Below are positions 25,647 to 35,270 of a stretch of 47,687 nt of DNA, in pieces. How positions within the stretch are numbered: position 1 is the stretch's first letter; each line of letters begins with the position of its first letter. The notes below the pieces were generated by a model. It ran no database searches. It saw only the letters and a program-made list of their open reading frames with translations, and was not told the origin of the DNA. This DNA is from CAYFRC01 sp050946115 (GTDB taxonomy: Bacteria; Bacillota; Clostridia; Christensenellales; Aristaeellaceae): positions 1 to 47,687 of the forward strand of contig JBMNUF010000017.1 in the NCBI GenBank assembly GCA_050946115.1, written 5' to 3'. The position numbers and the translations under genes were made by a program.

Positions 25647-26759
25647 ATGCGTTTTACCTGCTCGGTTCCCGATCTTTTGAATGGCTTGACGGTCGCGACG
25701 AGGGCGCTGTCCTCGAGGACGCCAAAAGCCATTTTGGAAGGCGTATTGCTTCGGGCGGAATATAATTCCGTTACCCTCACGTGCTCTGACGGGGATCTTT
25801 CCATCGTCACCAAGTTTCCGGCCGACGTCCGCGTTGAAGGAGGCGCCGTACTGCCCGGAAAACTCTTTTTGGACGTCGCGCGCAAAATGCCGCAGCTGCA
25901 GACCGTATTGGTAGAAGAAACGGACAAGAAGACGGTCGTCGTCAAATGCCCGGGCGTTCGCATGACGATCGCTGCCCAAAACAGCGAGGAATATCCCGCG
26001 CTCCCGCAGGTGAACGGCAGGGAGCAGATCGCTATCGATAAGGAGGACTTCAAGAGCCTCATCGACAGGACTTCCTTCGCGGTCGCGGTCAACGACTCGC
26101 GCGAGGTGCTGAACGGATGCCTTCTAGACATTCGCGACGACTGCGCGACCATGGTCGGCATGGACGGGTTCCGCATGGCGATCGCGAAATGCGCCGCGCA
26201 AAATCCGAACGTGACGCTGTCCGCGATCATTCACGGGAGGGTGCTGGGCGAGATCAGCAAGATCCTGTCGGACGGAAAATCCGAGGAAAAGGCGCTATTG
26301 CAGATTGCGGGCACACAGATGGCGCTCATCATGGGCGAGACGAAACTCTTTTCGAGCCTGATCTCCGGGCAGTACATCAGCTACGCGCAGATCTTACCGA
26401 AGAATTTTGCGACGCGCGCGCGCGTCAGGCGCGAGGCGTTTTTGGACGCGGTCAACCGCGTATCCCTCATGGCGGAGAGCGGGAAGACGAGCCTTGTCAA
26501 GCTCTCCTTCGGACAGGACCGAATGATTATTACCGCCAATTCCGAAAGCGGCGACGCATATGAGGAAGTGCCGATCGAGCTCGAGGGTGCGGATCTGGAC
26601 ATCGCGTTCAACGTGCGGTTTTTGACGGACCTTTCGCACGCACTCGAAGAGGAAGAGATCCTCATGTCCCTGAATACGCCCGTCAGCCCGTGCCTGCTGC
26701 TCCCGCCGGAGGGCGACGATTCCAGCTATCTGGTGCTGCCGGTGCGCATCGGCCTGTAA
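25647..26759 (+). CDS. dnaN: DNA polymerase III beta sliding clamp
   Basis: 370 residues with the three-fold clamp layout: MRFTCSVPDLLNGLTVATRALSS at the start, central domain (IDKEDFKSLIDRTSFAVAVNDSREVLNGCLLDI), and the C-terminal peptide-binding end LVLPVRIGL (family consensus ...VMPMRL). It is a ring around DNA that holds polymerase III. GGGAGGT precedes the ATG. Follows dnaA in the usual order and is followed after 4 nt by mnmE. Confidence 0.97.
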   Translation: MRFTCSVPDLLNGLTVATRALSSRTPKAILEGVLLRAEYNSVTLTCSDGDLSIVTKFPADVRVEGGAVLPGKLFLDVARKMPQLQTVLVEETDKKTVVVKCPGVRMTIAAQNSEEYPALPQVNGREQIAIDKEDFKSLIDRTSFAVAVNDSREVLNGCLLDIRDDCATMVGMDGFRMAIAKCAAQNPNVTLSAIIHGRVLGEISKILSDGKSEEKALLQIAGTQMALIMGETKLFSSLISGQYISYAQILPKNFATRARVRREAFLDAVNRVSLMAESGKTSLVKLSFGQDRMIITANSESGDAYEEVPIELEGADLDIAFNVRFLTDLSHALEEEEILMSLNTPVSPCLLLPPEGDDSSYLVLPVRIGL

Positions 26760-26763
26760 AACA

Positions 26764-28107
26764 ATGACACAGCGCCTCCTTTCGTTCGATACGATTGCCG
26801 CCATCGCCACCGCAAACGGCGAGGGCGGCATTGCCATCGTTCGAATCAGCGGAGAAAACGCATATAAGTGCCTGAAAGAGGCGTTCCGCCCCGCGGGCAA
26901 GGGCGATTTTTCCGGCAGGAGGATGGTATTCGGGCATGTGCTCGCGAAAGACGGCAGTGTAATCGACGAATGCATGGCGGTTTTTATGAAGGCGCCGAAG
27001 ACCTATACGCGCGAGGACGTCGCGGAAATCCATTGCCACGGCGGGCGCATCGCCTCCGGGCTAGTGCTCAGGCGCATGCTCGAATGCGGCTCGCGGCTCG
27101 CGGAAGCGGGCGAATTTACGAAGCGCGCCTTTCTGAACGGGCGGATAGACCTTGCGCGCGCGGAGGGAATCATGCGCCTCATTTCCGCGGGCAGCGAATC
27201 GTCCGCGCGCAGCGCCATCCGCCAGATGGAGGGCGGCGCATCGGGCTTTGTAAAGCGGGAGATCGAGCGCCTGACGGGCGCGATTTCCGTCATCGAGGCG
27301 GCGACAGACTTTCCGGACGAGATCGAGGAACAGGACATCCTGCCCGATGTGGAAAAAATCGTCGAGCAATCGCTTCAAAACCTGCTGAAAGCCTCCGATG
27401 CGCGCAGCGCGCGCATGGTGCGCGAGGGTGTATCGGTCGCGCTCGTCGGACGCACGAACGCCGGAAAATCCTCGCTTTTGAACGCGCTCTTAGGGCAGGA
27501 GCGCGCGATCGTAACGGATATCCCCGGTACGACGCGCGACGTCCTGACGGCATCCCTCGATATAGAGGGCATTAGGCTTGAGATCAGTGACACCGCTGGG
27601 CAGCGCGAAACGGACGACATGGTGGAGGCCATCGGCGTATCCCGCGCAAAAAAGGCGCAGGAGGAGGCGGACGTGGTCGTTCTCGTGTTGGACGGTTCGG
27701 AAGAACTCAGCTTTGAAGACGAAACGCTCTTATCCCGCGCCGACGAGAGGACGATCGTCGTTTCCAACAAGCAGGACATCGCCCCGTCCGTTCCCAAGGA
27801 AAACGTGCTATCCATCTCCGCAAAGACGGGGGAAGGCATAGAGAAGTTGCTTTCGGAAATCGTGAAAAAAAGCGGCGCCATCGCCGCGCAGGACCAGCAC
27901 CTCACCTCCGTACGGCACATCGAAACGGCGAAGCGCGCGGCGGAATGCTTAAAAAGCGCGCTCGAGGCGATCTGCGCGGGCCTTCCCGCGGACATCGTAT
28001 CGGGCGACATCATGGCATCGCTCTCTCATCTCACGGGGATAACGGGCGAAAACGCCTCCGAAAAGGTGATCGACCGCGTGTTTCGGGACTTCTGCGTCGG
28101 AAAATAA
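26764..28107 (+). CDS. mnmE: tRNA uridine-5-carboxymethylaminomethyl(34) synthesis GTPase MnmE
   Basis: 447 residues. MnmE with MnmG modifies U34 of tRNAs. The N-terminal folate-binding domain starts DTIAAIATANGEGGIAIVRISG; the inserted G domain (about 220-375) has GRTNAGKSSLLNALL, DIPGTTRD (switch), DTAGQRETDD and SNKQD; the C-terminal helical domain ends FCVGK, the CxGK motif needed for catalysis. It starts 4 nt after the dnaN stop without a clear ribosome site, so translation is probably coupled. The place next to dnaN is unusual: in most Firmicutes mnmE lies on the other side of the origin with rpmH, rnpA and yidC. Confidence 0.96.
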   Translation: MTQRLLSFDTIAAIATANGEGGIAIVRISGENAYKCLKEAFRPAGKGDFSGRRMVFGHVLAKDGSVIDECMAVFMKAPKTYTREDVAEIHCHGGRIASGLVLRRMLECGSRLAEAGEFTKRAFLNGRIDLARAEGIMRLISAGSESSARSAIRQMEGGASGFVKREIERLTGAISVIEAATDFPDEIEEQDILPDVEKIVEQSLQNLLKASDARSARMVREGVSVALVGRTNAGKSSLLNALLGQERAIVTDIPGTTRDVLTASLDIEGIRLEISDTAGQRETDDMVEAIGVSRAKKAQEEADVVVLVLDGSEELSFEDETLLSRADERTIVVSNKQDIAPSVPKENVLSISAKTGEGIEKLLSEIVKKSGAIAAQDQHLTSVRHIETAKRAAECLKSALEAICAGLPADIVSGDIMASLSHLTGITGENASEKVIDRVFRDFCVGK

Positions 28108-28193
28108 CACATTGTATCGCCATAAGGCAACTATGGATTTAATATTGAAGCGGTATACTATTCTGTAATCCATATGGGAAAGGGGCTGTATAC

Positions 28194-28397
28194 ATGGCGA
28201 AAGTTACCGTCAGCGAGGATACGTGTAAGGGCTGCGGTCTGTGCACGCTCGCGTGTCCGAAGAAAATCATGCGCATTTCGGACAGAATCAACAAGAAGGG
28301 CTACCATCCTTCGGAGTGCTCGGATCAGGAACAGTGCATAGGCTGCGCGTTTTGCGCGCGCATGTGCCCCGATTGCGCGATCACGGTGGAAAAGTAA
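28194..28397 (+). CDS. 2-oxoacid:ferredoxin oxidoreductase, ferredoxin (delta) subunit
   Basis: 67 residues with two [4Fe-4S] motifs, CKGCGLCTLACP (11-22) and CIGCAFCARMCP (45-56). It passes electrons from the catalytic subunits to external ferredoxin. AAAGGGG precedes the ATG; TATACT at 28154-28159 is a possible -10 without a clear -35. First gene of a four-gene operon (delta, alpha, beta, gamma) with 12-nt or smaller gaps. Confidence 0.92.
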   Translation: MAKVTVSEDTCKGCGLCTLACPKKIMRISDRINKKGYHPSECSDQEQCIGCAFCARMCPDCAITVEK

Positions 28398-28409
28398 AGG
28401 AGGGCTTCC

Positions 28410-29473
28410 ATGAAAAGACAGATGATGAAGGGAAACGAAGCGATCGCGGAAGCCGCAGTGCGCGCGGGGTGTCGCTATTTCTTCGGATATCCCATCACGC
28501 CGCAAAACGAGATTCCGGAATACATGTCCAAGCGACTTCCGGAGGTCGACGGCGTTTTCCTGCAGGCGGAGAGCGAGGTTTCCGCGATCAATATGGTGTA
28601 CGGCGCCGCGGGCGCGGGGGCGCGGGTTATGACATCCTCCTCCAGCCCGGGAATATCCCTCAAGCAGGAAGGAATCAGCTACATCGCGGGTGCGGAACTG
28701 CCTTGCGTGATCGTGAATATGGTGCGCGGCGGCCCTGGGCTCGGTTCCATCCAGCCGGCGCAGTCCGACTACTATCAGGCGACGCGCGGCGGCGGCCACG
28801 GCGACTACAGGATGCCCGTATACGCCCCGTCCACCGTGCAGGAAGCGGTAGACCTCGTGCAGAAGGCGTTTGACATTGCGGACAAATACAGGACGCCCGT
28901 GATGGTATTGGGCGACGGCGTCATCGGACAGATGATGGAGCCGGTCGAAATGCCCGAGTTTTCGGAAAAGGCGCTGCCCGAGAAGGAATGGGCTGCCAAG
29001 GGCTGGAAAAAGGGCGGCGAGCGGAAGCGCGCTGTCATTAACTCCCTGTACATTCAGGCGGACGCGTGCGAAAAGCAGAACCTCAAATTGCAAGCGAATT
29101 ACGATGCGATGCAAAAGGAAGAGATCATGGTGGATACGGAATTCATGGACGATGCGGAGATCGCGGTCGTAGCCTACGGCACCACCGCGCGCATCGCGCT
29201 CACGGCTGTGCGCCGCCTGCGCGAACAGGGCGTAAAAGTCGGCCTCATCCGCCCCATCACGCTGTGGCCCTTCCCCACAAAGGCGATTGCGGATGCATGC
29301 TCGCACGTGAAAAAGTTCCTGACCGTTGAAATGTCGCTCGGTCAGATGATCGACGACGTGAAAATTTCCGTAAACGGCGCGCGCCCCGTGTCCTTCTACG
29401 GAAGGAGCGGCGGCATCATCCCCGGCGTTCGCGAGATCGCCGAACAGATCGAGCTTCTGAAGGAGGGGTTGTA

Positions 29474-29474
<1 letters not shown>
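28410..29474 (+). CDS. vorB: 2-oxoacid:ferredoxin oxidoreductase alpha subunit (VorB/KorA type)
   Basis: 354 residues; pyrimidine-binding (domain I/II) subunit of a heterotetrameric 2-oxoacid oxidoreductase. It has GYPITPQNEIPEYMS, AESEVSAINMVYGAAGAGAR and TSSSSPGISLKQEG, then the transketolase C-terminal-like domain with GLIRPITLWPFPTKAI. The sequence is of the kind usually named VorB (branched-chain 2-oxoacids, 3-methyl-2-oxobutanoate), but substrates of this group (2-oxoglutarate or branched-chain acids) cannot be told by eye. AAAGGAGGGC precedes the ATG. The stop overlaps the ATG of the beta gene by one base. Confidence 0.92.
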
Positions 29475-30211
<737 letters not shown>

Positions 30212-30213
30212 GT

Positions 30214-30750
30214 ATGGAAAGGCAGATGATCGTCGCTGGATTCGGCGGACAGGGCGTGCTTTTGATCGGGCAGCTCCTGGCGTATGCCGGCATGCTCGAC
30301 GGCAAGGAGGTTTCGTGGATGCCATCCTACGGCCCCGAAATGCGCGGCGGCAGCGCGAACTGCGCCGTCGTCATCTCGGACAGGCCCATCGGCTCCCCCA
30401 AGGTAGAGGAAGCGGACGTCGTGATCGCGATGAACCGCCCCTCGCTGGAGCTCTTTGAGAAAAACGTGGTTCCGGGAGGCATACTGCTTTACAACAGCAG
30501 CCTCATCGAAACGAAGCCCGCGCGAAACGACATTCGCATTCTCGCGGTTCCGTGCGCGGAACTTGCGGAGCAGGCGGGCAGCAGCCGCGCCGCAAACATG
30601 GTCATGCTCGGCGCATATGCCGGAATGACGAACGATTTCACCGTGGAAAAGCTGATGGCGGGGCTGAGGGACAAGATGGGCCCCTCGAAGGAAAAATTCA
30701 TGCCCGCCAACCAGAAGGCGATCGAGCTCGGCATGGAACTGGCAAAATAA
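30214..30750 (+). CDS. 2-oxoacid:ferredoxin oxidoreductase gamma subunit
   Basis: 178 residues, the CoA-binding gamma domain: IVAGFGGQGVLLIGQLLAYAG, SYGPEMRGGSANCAVVIS. ATG at 30214 is used here; a GTG at 30208 (overlapping the beta stop, GTGA) is an alternative because AAGGAGG sits 4 nt before it and 10 nt before the ATG. Last gene of the operon; a GC-rich hairpin (30757-30790) follows. Confidence 0.92.
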   Translation: MERQMIVAGFGGQGVLLIGQLLAYAGMLDGKEVSWMPSYGPEMRGGSANCAVVISDRPIGSPKVEEADVVIAMNRPSLELFEKNVVPGGILLYNSSLIETKPARNDIRILAVPCAELAEQAGSSRAANMVMLGAYAGMTNDFTVEKLMAGLRDKMGPSKEKFMPANQKAIELGMELAK

Positions 30751-30756
30751 GAGACC

Positions 30757-30790
30757 TCGGGAGAGCTTCGCAAAGAGGCTCTCCCCCCGA
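30757..30790 (+). terminator. Hairpin after the 2-oxoacid oxidoreductase operon
   Basis: TCGGGAGAGC (30757-30766) pairs with GCTCTCC...CGA (30778-30790) with a small bulge of C; no T-run behind it, so termination is uncertain. Confidence 0.4.
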
Positions 30791-30836
30791 ATTTGCATGC
30801 GACGACTTGCCGGAACAAACGGCGGGGTATGGAGAT

Positions 30837-31049
30837 ATGGAAATTGCGCTCGGTGACATCGTAAAAATGCGAAAAGTGCATCCCTGCGGCAGCAGCGAAT
30901 GGACGATCATCCGCGTGGGTGCGGATGTGAAGATCCGCTGTCACGGCTGCGGCAGGATCGTGATGCTCAACAGGCCCGATTTTGAAAAGCGGGTGAAAAA
31001 AATCCTTTCCCACGCGGAGGAGCAGGAAGATGGCGAACTACGCCCATGA
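30837..31049 (+). CDS. DUF951-family small protein
   Basis: 70 residues. Typical DUF951 pattern: GDIVKMRKVHPCGSSEWTIIRVGADVKIRCHGCGRIVMLNRPDFEKRVKK split around two cysteine pairs (HPCGS, CHGCG); the family is common in Firmicutes, often beside ychF or translation genes, with no proven function, and may bind a metal or nucleic acid. GGGGTATGGAG precedes the ATG at 30837. Its last 20 nt overlap the next gene, so the two are coupled. Confidence 0.85.
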   Translation: MEIALGDIVKMRKVHPCGSSEWTIIRVGADVKIRCHGCGRIVMLNRPDFEKRVKKILSHAEEQEDGELRP

Positions 31050-31644
31050 GGCATACAATCCCTTTGCCGATTCAATCGGCACCGCGGAAAGATCCTCAAA
31101 AAGAAAAAAGAAAATCAAAAAGAAAAACGGATTCAGGCGCTTTATGGCGTATCTCCTATTGCTCGCCGTGTGCGCGCTCATGGGGTTCGTGTTCCGCGCG
31201 AGCGTCGTGCAGCTCGTCGTCGCAGACGGCGGCGCGATGGGCGCTACGCTTCCCGACGGCTCTATCGTACTGACGCGCAAGAGGGAATTTACCAGGGACG
31301 ACGCCAACCCCGCGCGGGGCGATGTGGTTGCGATATCGACGGAGGGCGGCACGATCCTGCGCCGCGTGATCGGGCTTCCGGGCGAAACGATCTCGTGGAA
31401 CGGTTTGGGCGATGTGTCCGTCAACGGCGAGGCGTACCGCGGGCTCTACGTGCAAAACGAATCCTACGACATATGGGACGAAGTAGAGCTTGCGACGCAG
31501 CGATACTATGTGCTCTCCGATAACCGCGCGAACACGTTTGACAGCCGCGATGCGCGAATCGGTGCGGTGCCGAAGCACAAGATCGACGGCAGGGTGTTTT
31601 TTGTGCTGTATCCCATCGACAAATTCGGCGCATTCACGCCGTGA
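31030..31644 (+). CDS. Signal peptidase I-like protein lacking the catalytic Ser and Lys
   Basis: 204 residues: a basic N-terminal tail, one transmembrane helix (about 38-58) and an S26-type extracytoplasmic domain. Compared with the neighbour at 31703, the catalytic GHSMDDTL reads GGAMGATL (Ala69 for Ser) and FVKRVVG reads ILRRVIG (Arg111 for the general-base Lys); the conserved GDNR-like box survives as SDNRANTFDSR. The fold should be kept but the Ser/Lys dyad is lost, so it is probably a regulatory or binding pseudoenzyme. GGAGGAGCAGG precedes the ATG, which lies inside the DUF951 gene. Confidence 0.85.
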   Translation: MANYAHEAYNPFADSIGTAERSSKRKKKIKKKNGFRRFMAYLLLLAVCALMGFVFRASVVQLVVADGGAMGATLPDGSIVLTRKREFTRDDANPARGDVVAISTEGGTILRRVIGLPGETISWNGLGDVSVNGEAYRGLYVQNESYDIWDEVELATQRYYVLSDNRANTFDSRDARIGAVPKHKIDGRVFFVLYPIDKFGAFTP

Positions 31645-31702
31645 AGATTGAAAAACCGCGCGTAGCCTGCCATAACGACACTCCAAACGGGAGGAGAAAA
31701 AA

Positions 31703-32296
31703 ATGTCTGAAAATCAGGGAAAGAAGCCGCTGCTCGAAATGCGCGAAGAAGTGCCGATAAAGAAGGTCTTCTGGACGCCCGCGCGGGTAAAGGATCTCAA
31801 GGAATGGATCGTCTCGATCGTGGTCGCCGTCGTGATCGTACTGATCATCAGGATGTTCCTTTTTACGATCATCCGCGTGGACGGGCATTCCATGGACGAC
31901 ACGCTCAGCCACAACGAGCGGCTGTTTGTGACAGTATTGGACGTAAAGCTCAAGGGCGTCGAGCGCGGGGACGTCGTCATCTGCCGCTATCCCGACAGGG
32001 GCTTTGACCGCTTCGTAAAGCGCGTGGTGGGCGTTGCAGGCGACGTGATCCGCATGGAGGGCGCAAACACCTACATCAACGGCGAATTGATCGAGGAAGA
32101 CTATGTGACGCGCAAGGATACGCGCAACTACGGGGAGTTTACCGTGCCGGAGGGCTGCGTATTCGTCTGCGGCGACAACCGCGCCAATTCCCACGATTCG
32201 CGCTACAGCGACGTGGGCTATCTGGAAAATAACATGATCATCGGTAAGGTGCGCTATGTCATTTGGCCCCTTACGAAGATTCGCGGCGTCGAATAG
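31703..32296 (+). CDS. lepB: Signal peptidase I
   Basis: 197 residues; membrane-anchored type I signal peptidase that cuts Sec and Tat signal peptides outside the membrane. One N-terminal transmembrane helix (about 34-57), catalytic Ser63 in GHSMDDTL, general-base Lys106 in FVKRVVG, and the box CGDNRANSHDSR. A complete active site, in contrast to the gene before it. GGGAGGAG precedes the ATG. The substrates probably include the secreted LRR proteins at the left end of the window. Confidence 0.94.
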   Translation: MSENQGKKPLLEMREEVPIKKVFWTPARVKDLKEWIVSIVVAVVIVLIIRMFLFTIIRVDGHSMDDTLSHNERLFVTVLDVKLKGVERGDVVICRYPDRGFDRFVKRVVGVAGDVIRMEGANTYINGELIEEDYVTRKDTRNYGEFTVPEGCVFVCGDNRANSHDSRYSDVGYLENNMIIGKVRYVIWPLTKIRGVE

Positions 32297-32305
32297 GAAG
32301 GGCAG

Positions 32306-33754
32306 GTGGGTACTTTGGGAAAATTCAGCTGGAAGAGGGGTCTCGCGTTCGTCCTCGCTGCGGCGCTCATCATAAGCACCGTCGTGTTCGCGATACTCTC
32401 CGCGGTGTCCGCGCTGGCGGAGGAGGATCGCACTCCACGCTATGAAATCGACATGGTTTTCGATGAAAGGCTGCTCGGCGTATCCGTATCCGAGCGGCTT
32501 TTTTATGTGAACGAAACGGGGCAGGACCTTTCCGCGCTGTATTTCGCGCTGCCGATCAACGCCTTCAGGCGGCAGGGGACGTTTCCGACGGAGGAGGGCG
32601 CGACGATTGGCGGCGCTTCGATTGCATCGGTTGCGGTAGACGGGAAGGAAGCGCAGTGGGGCGTTCAGGGGGATGCGGAGACGACGCTGCGCATCTCGTG
32701 TTACCTCGAAAAGGGCGAATGGTGCGAGATCGCCATCGCGCTCGAAGCGCTGCTTCCGATGGCAAACGGGCTGATAGGTGCCTCGGAGGACAGCATTCGC
32801 CTGTACGGCATTTTCCCGATCCTCGCGGGATATGATGCGAGCATTGACGATTTCGTCGTGAATGAATACTGCGCGCTCGATACCAAAGTCTTCGCGGAAG
32901 CTTCGGAATGGGACATTACTTTTCACACGCCCTCCGCATATTCTTTATGTGCCGGCGGAACCGTGGGCATGACGAAGGCGTCAAACGGAGGGTGTATTTG
33001 GAAAATCGCGCAGTCAAAAACGCGCTGCCCCTTGCTCGTATTCGGGAAGAATTACAGGCTCTACGAGGGAAAAAGCGCCCGCGTGTACGCCTTCTCTAAA
33101 ACCGTGGCGCGAAACGCGCTCTCGGCGTGCGAGAATGTTCTGCCCGCGTATGAAATGTGGTTCGGCGCATATCCCTACGGAAAAATCGCCGTCGCGCAGA
33201 CGACAGGGTTTCGGGATGCGGGCGCGGCGGGCGCGATCCTGATTACGGGGGAGGATACCGAATACGCCGTCGCCTTCGAAGCCGCAAAGATGTGGTTCGG
33301 CGAATCGGTGGGCAACGACAACGCCAAGGAGGCATGGCTTTCGGATGCCGTTTCCGCCTATGTGGCGCTGCTCTATTTTGAGGAAAGGTACGGCTACGAC
33401 AGGTTCCTGAAGGAACTGAACGACCGCGTGCTGCCCGCGCTCCAAATCACGATCCCCGGCTTGCTCTACCCCGATACGGAGACGACGCGCATGGGAGATA
33501 TCGCGACCTACGACGAGGTCGTGAAACTGCGCGGCGCGGCGTGCATGCACGAACTCCGAAACCTCATCGGCAGGGAGAAATTCCTTCATGGATTAAAGCT
33601 CCTCGTCGAGCGCAGAAAGGGGGAGATCGCCACGATCGCGGATTTTGCCGCGTGTATGAACGAAGCCTCCGGGCGGGAGACGGACCGATTTGTCATGGAG
33701 ACCTTTCGCGACATCGGAAACTACGTGCAGCAAAACCTGGAATGGTACGAATAA
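32306..33754 (+). CDS. M1 aminopeptidase-like protein without the zinc site
   Basis: 482 residues: signal anchor (about 10-36), N-terminal beta domain and a region with the M1 gluzincin shape. Where M1 enzymes have HExxHxWFG...WLNEG, this protein has FEAAKMWFG (Phe324, Lys328) and WLSDA (Asp347), and the GxMEN exopeptidase motif is replaced by DAGAAGAIL. Thus both histidines and the glutamate that bind zinc are gone; it is probably a non-catalytic membrane-tethered binding protein. The GTG at 32306 with AGGAAGG before it is the likely start; a TTG at 32315 is possible. It follows lepB after 9 nt. Confidence 0.78.
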   Translation: MGTLGKFSWKRGLAFVLAAALIISTVVFAILSAVSALAEEDRTPRYEIDMVFDERLLGVSVSERLFYVNETGQDLSALYFALPINAFRRQGTFPTEEGATIGGASIASVAVDGKEAQWGVQGDAETTLRISCYLEKGEWCEIAIALEALLPMANGLIGASEDSIRLYGIFPILAGYDASIDDFVVNEYCALDTKVFAEASEWDITFHTPSAYSLCAGGTVGMTKASNGGCIWKIAQSKTRCPLLVFGKNYRLYEGKSARVYAFSKTVARNALSACENVLPAYEMWFGAYPYGKIAVAQTTGFRDAGAAGAILITGEDTEYAVAFEAAKMWFGESVGNDNAKEAWLSDAVSAYVALLYFEERYGYDRFLKELNDRVLPALQITIPGLLYPDTETTRMGDIATYDEVVKLRGAACMHELRNLIGREKFLHGLKLLVERRKGEIATIADFAACMNEASGRETDRFVMETFRDIGNYVQQNLEWYE

Positions 33755-33773
33755 GCAAAGTGGAGGATGAAAC

Positions 33774-34487
33774 ATGATCATTGCCGAAGGCATCACAAAA
33801 AAATACCGCGGGGTCACGGCGCTCAGTGACGTATCCTTTTCTCCCAAGGCGGGGCGCATCACGGCGCTTCTGGGCCCGAACGGAAGCGGAAAATCGACGC
33901 TCATGAAGATCCTTTCGGGGCTTACAACGCCCACCCATGGGCACGTGCTCGTGGACGGCGCGCGCTTTACCGCAAAGGACAAGGCGAAAATCTGCTTTGT
34001 CCCACAGGAAGTGCATTTCTATTCCTACATGGCGGGCAAGGACGCGGCGAAGTACTACGCGGATTTCTTTGCGGATTTCGACATGGCGCAGTTTGAATCG
34101 TTTGCGCACGACGCGTCGCTGCCGCTCGACAGAAAGATTTCCAAACTTTCCGGCGGCATGCAGGCAAAGCTCAAGGTGTGTTTGGGGCTCGCGCGCAACT
34201 GCGAGATACTGCTCTTAGACGAGCCGTTTAACGGGCTCGACATGCTTACGCGCGAATGGCTGCTCAAGAAGATCCGCGAAAACGTATCGCCCGCGCGCGC
34301 GACGCTCGTCAGCAGCCACTTGGTCGAGGAGATGGAGGACATCACGGACGAGGTGTTCTGCCTGAAAAAGGGCGAGGTCGTGTTGGAGGGCGCAAGGTCT
34401 GCCCTTCCCGAATCCATGACGGACATGTACAGGCGCATCTACGCCGAAAAGGAGGAAGAAGCAAGTGCTCAAAATGCTGAAATATGA
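33774..34487 (+). CDS. ABC transporter ATP-binding protein (ABC-2 type)
   Basis: 237 residues. Walker A GPNGSGKST (about 38-46), Q-loop VPQEVHFYS, signature LSGGMQAKLKV, Walker B ILLLDEPFNGLD, H-loop SSH. Close to the YtrB/CcmA group of drug or lipid exporters. TGGAGGATGAAAC precedes the ATG; its end overlaps the permease gene by 23 nt, so the pair form one transporter. Substrate unknown. Confidence 0.93.
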   Translation: MIIAEGITKKYRGVTALSDVSFSPKAGRITALLGPNGSGKSTLMKILSGLTTPTHGHVLVDGARFTAKDKAKICFVPQEVHFYSYMAGKDAAKYYADFFADFDMAQFESFAHDASLPLDRKISKLSGGMQAKLKVCLGLARNCEILLLDEPFNGLDMLTREWLLKKIRENVSPARATLVSSHLVEEMEDITDEVFCLKKGEVVLEGARSALPESMTDMYRRIYAEKEEEASAQNAEI

Positions 34488-35241
34488 GTTCCGCAGGCAC
34501 ATCGGCATGATCCTCACCGCGCTGGGCGCGATCGTCGCCTCGGAGGCGTATGCGCTCATCTCGCTGTATCTCAAAAACGAAATACACATCACGACATCTC
34601 TGGTAACGCTCTTTATCGTGGGCGCATCGATGATGGGCCTCGTGTTCGCGTTTTCAATCCGAATCTACGAAAGAGAATTGACCTCAAACGAGGGACTGTT
34701 GACCTTTATGACGCCCATATCGGTGCTGAAGGTGCTGCTGGGAAAATTCCTCGCGACGTTTCTCATGGGCGCGGTCGCGGCGGGGCTGCTCGCGGGGGCG
34801 GTCGTCCTGAACATCGCGGTCGCGAAGAAGGTCTTTCCCGAGATGGGCATGTATCAGGAAATCCTCGATATGGTCATCCAAAATATGGAGATAGTGGAAA
34901 CGGTTTCCGAATTTGTCGCGATGATTGCGGCAGCTGCCTTCGTGTTCCTCGCGAGCTACTTCTCGTGGATCGCGATCGCCTACCTCGCGACCACCCTTTC
35001 CTCCACCTGGATGCGCAACAAAAAGGGCAGATGGGCGGTCGCGTTCGCGCTGTTTTTCGCGTTTTCGTATCTTTTGAGCTTTGTCAATTCCCAAGTCGGA
35101 GGTATGATAGCTCCCGAAGGGAGCGCCGTGGGCTATAATTGGACGCCGTACTATGTCGCGATGGGCGCGATCTCCCTCGTATTCATCGTGCTGTCCGTCT
35201 GGGGAAGCACGGTGCTCCTGAAAAAATACGTGGACTTCTAA
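34465..35241 (+). CDS. ABC-2 type transporter permease
   Basis: 258 residues with about six transmembrane helices in the ABC-2 layout (IVASEAYALISLYL; LVTLFIVGASMMGLVFAFSI; FLATFLMGAVAAGLLAGAVV; AFVFLASYFSWIAIAYL; WAVAFALFFAFSYLLSF; YVAMGAISLVFIVLSVWG) and a short cytoplasmic tail. GTG start at 34465 with AAAAGGAGG 9 nt upstream. Partner of the ATPase before it. Confidence 0.88.
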   Translation: MLKMLKYEFRRHIGMILTALGAIVASEAYALISLYLKNEIHITTSLVTLFIVGASMMGLVFAFSIRIYERELTSNEGLLTFMTPISVLKVLLGKFLATFLMGAVAAGLLAGAVVLNIAVAKKVFPEMGMYQEILDMVIQNMEIVETVSEFVAMIAAAAFVFLASYFSWIAIAYLATTLSSTWMRNKKGRWAVAFALFFAFSYLLSFVNSQVGGMIAPEGSAVGYNWTPYYVAMGAISLVFIVLSVWGSTVLLKKYVDF

Positions 35242-35270
35242 GGTTTGCCACAAAAAAGAGCGCAAAACGG

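Noticed and set aside
28112..28134. Possible Rex-type operator (TTGT...CAA) ahead of the 2-oxoacid oxidoreductase operon
   Set aside because: The arms do not match the TTGTGAA-N4-TTCACAA pattern and symmetry is poor; the redox box found elsewhere is absent too.
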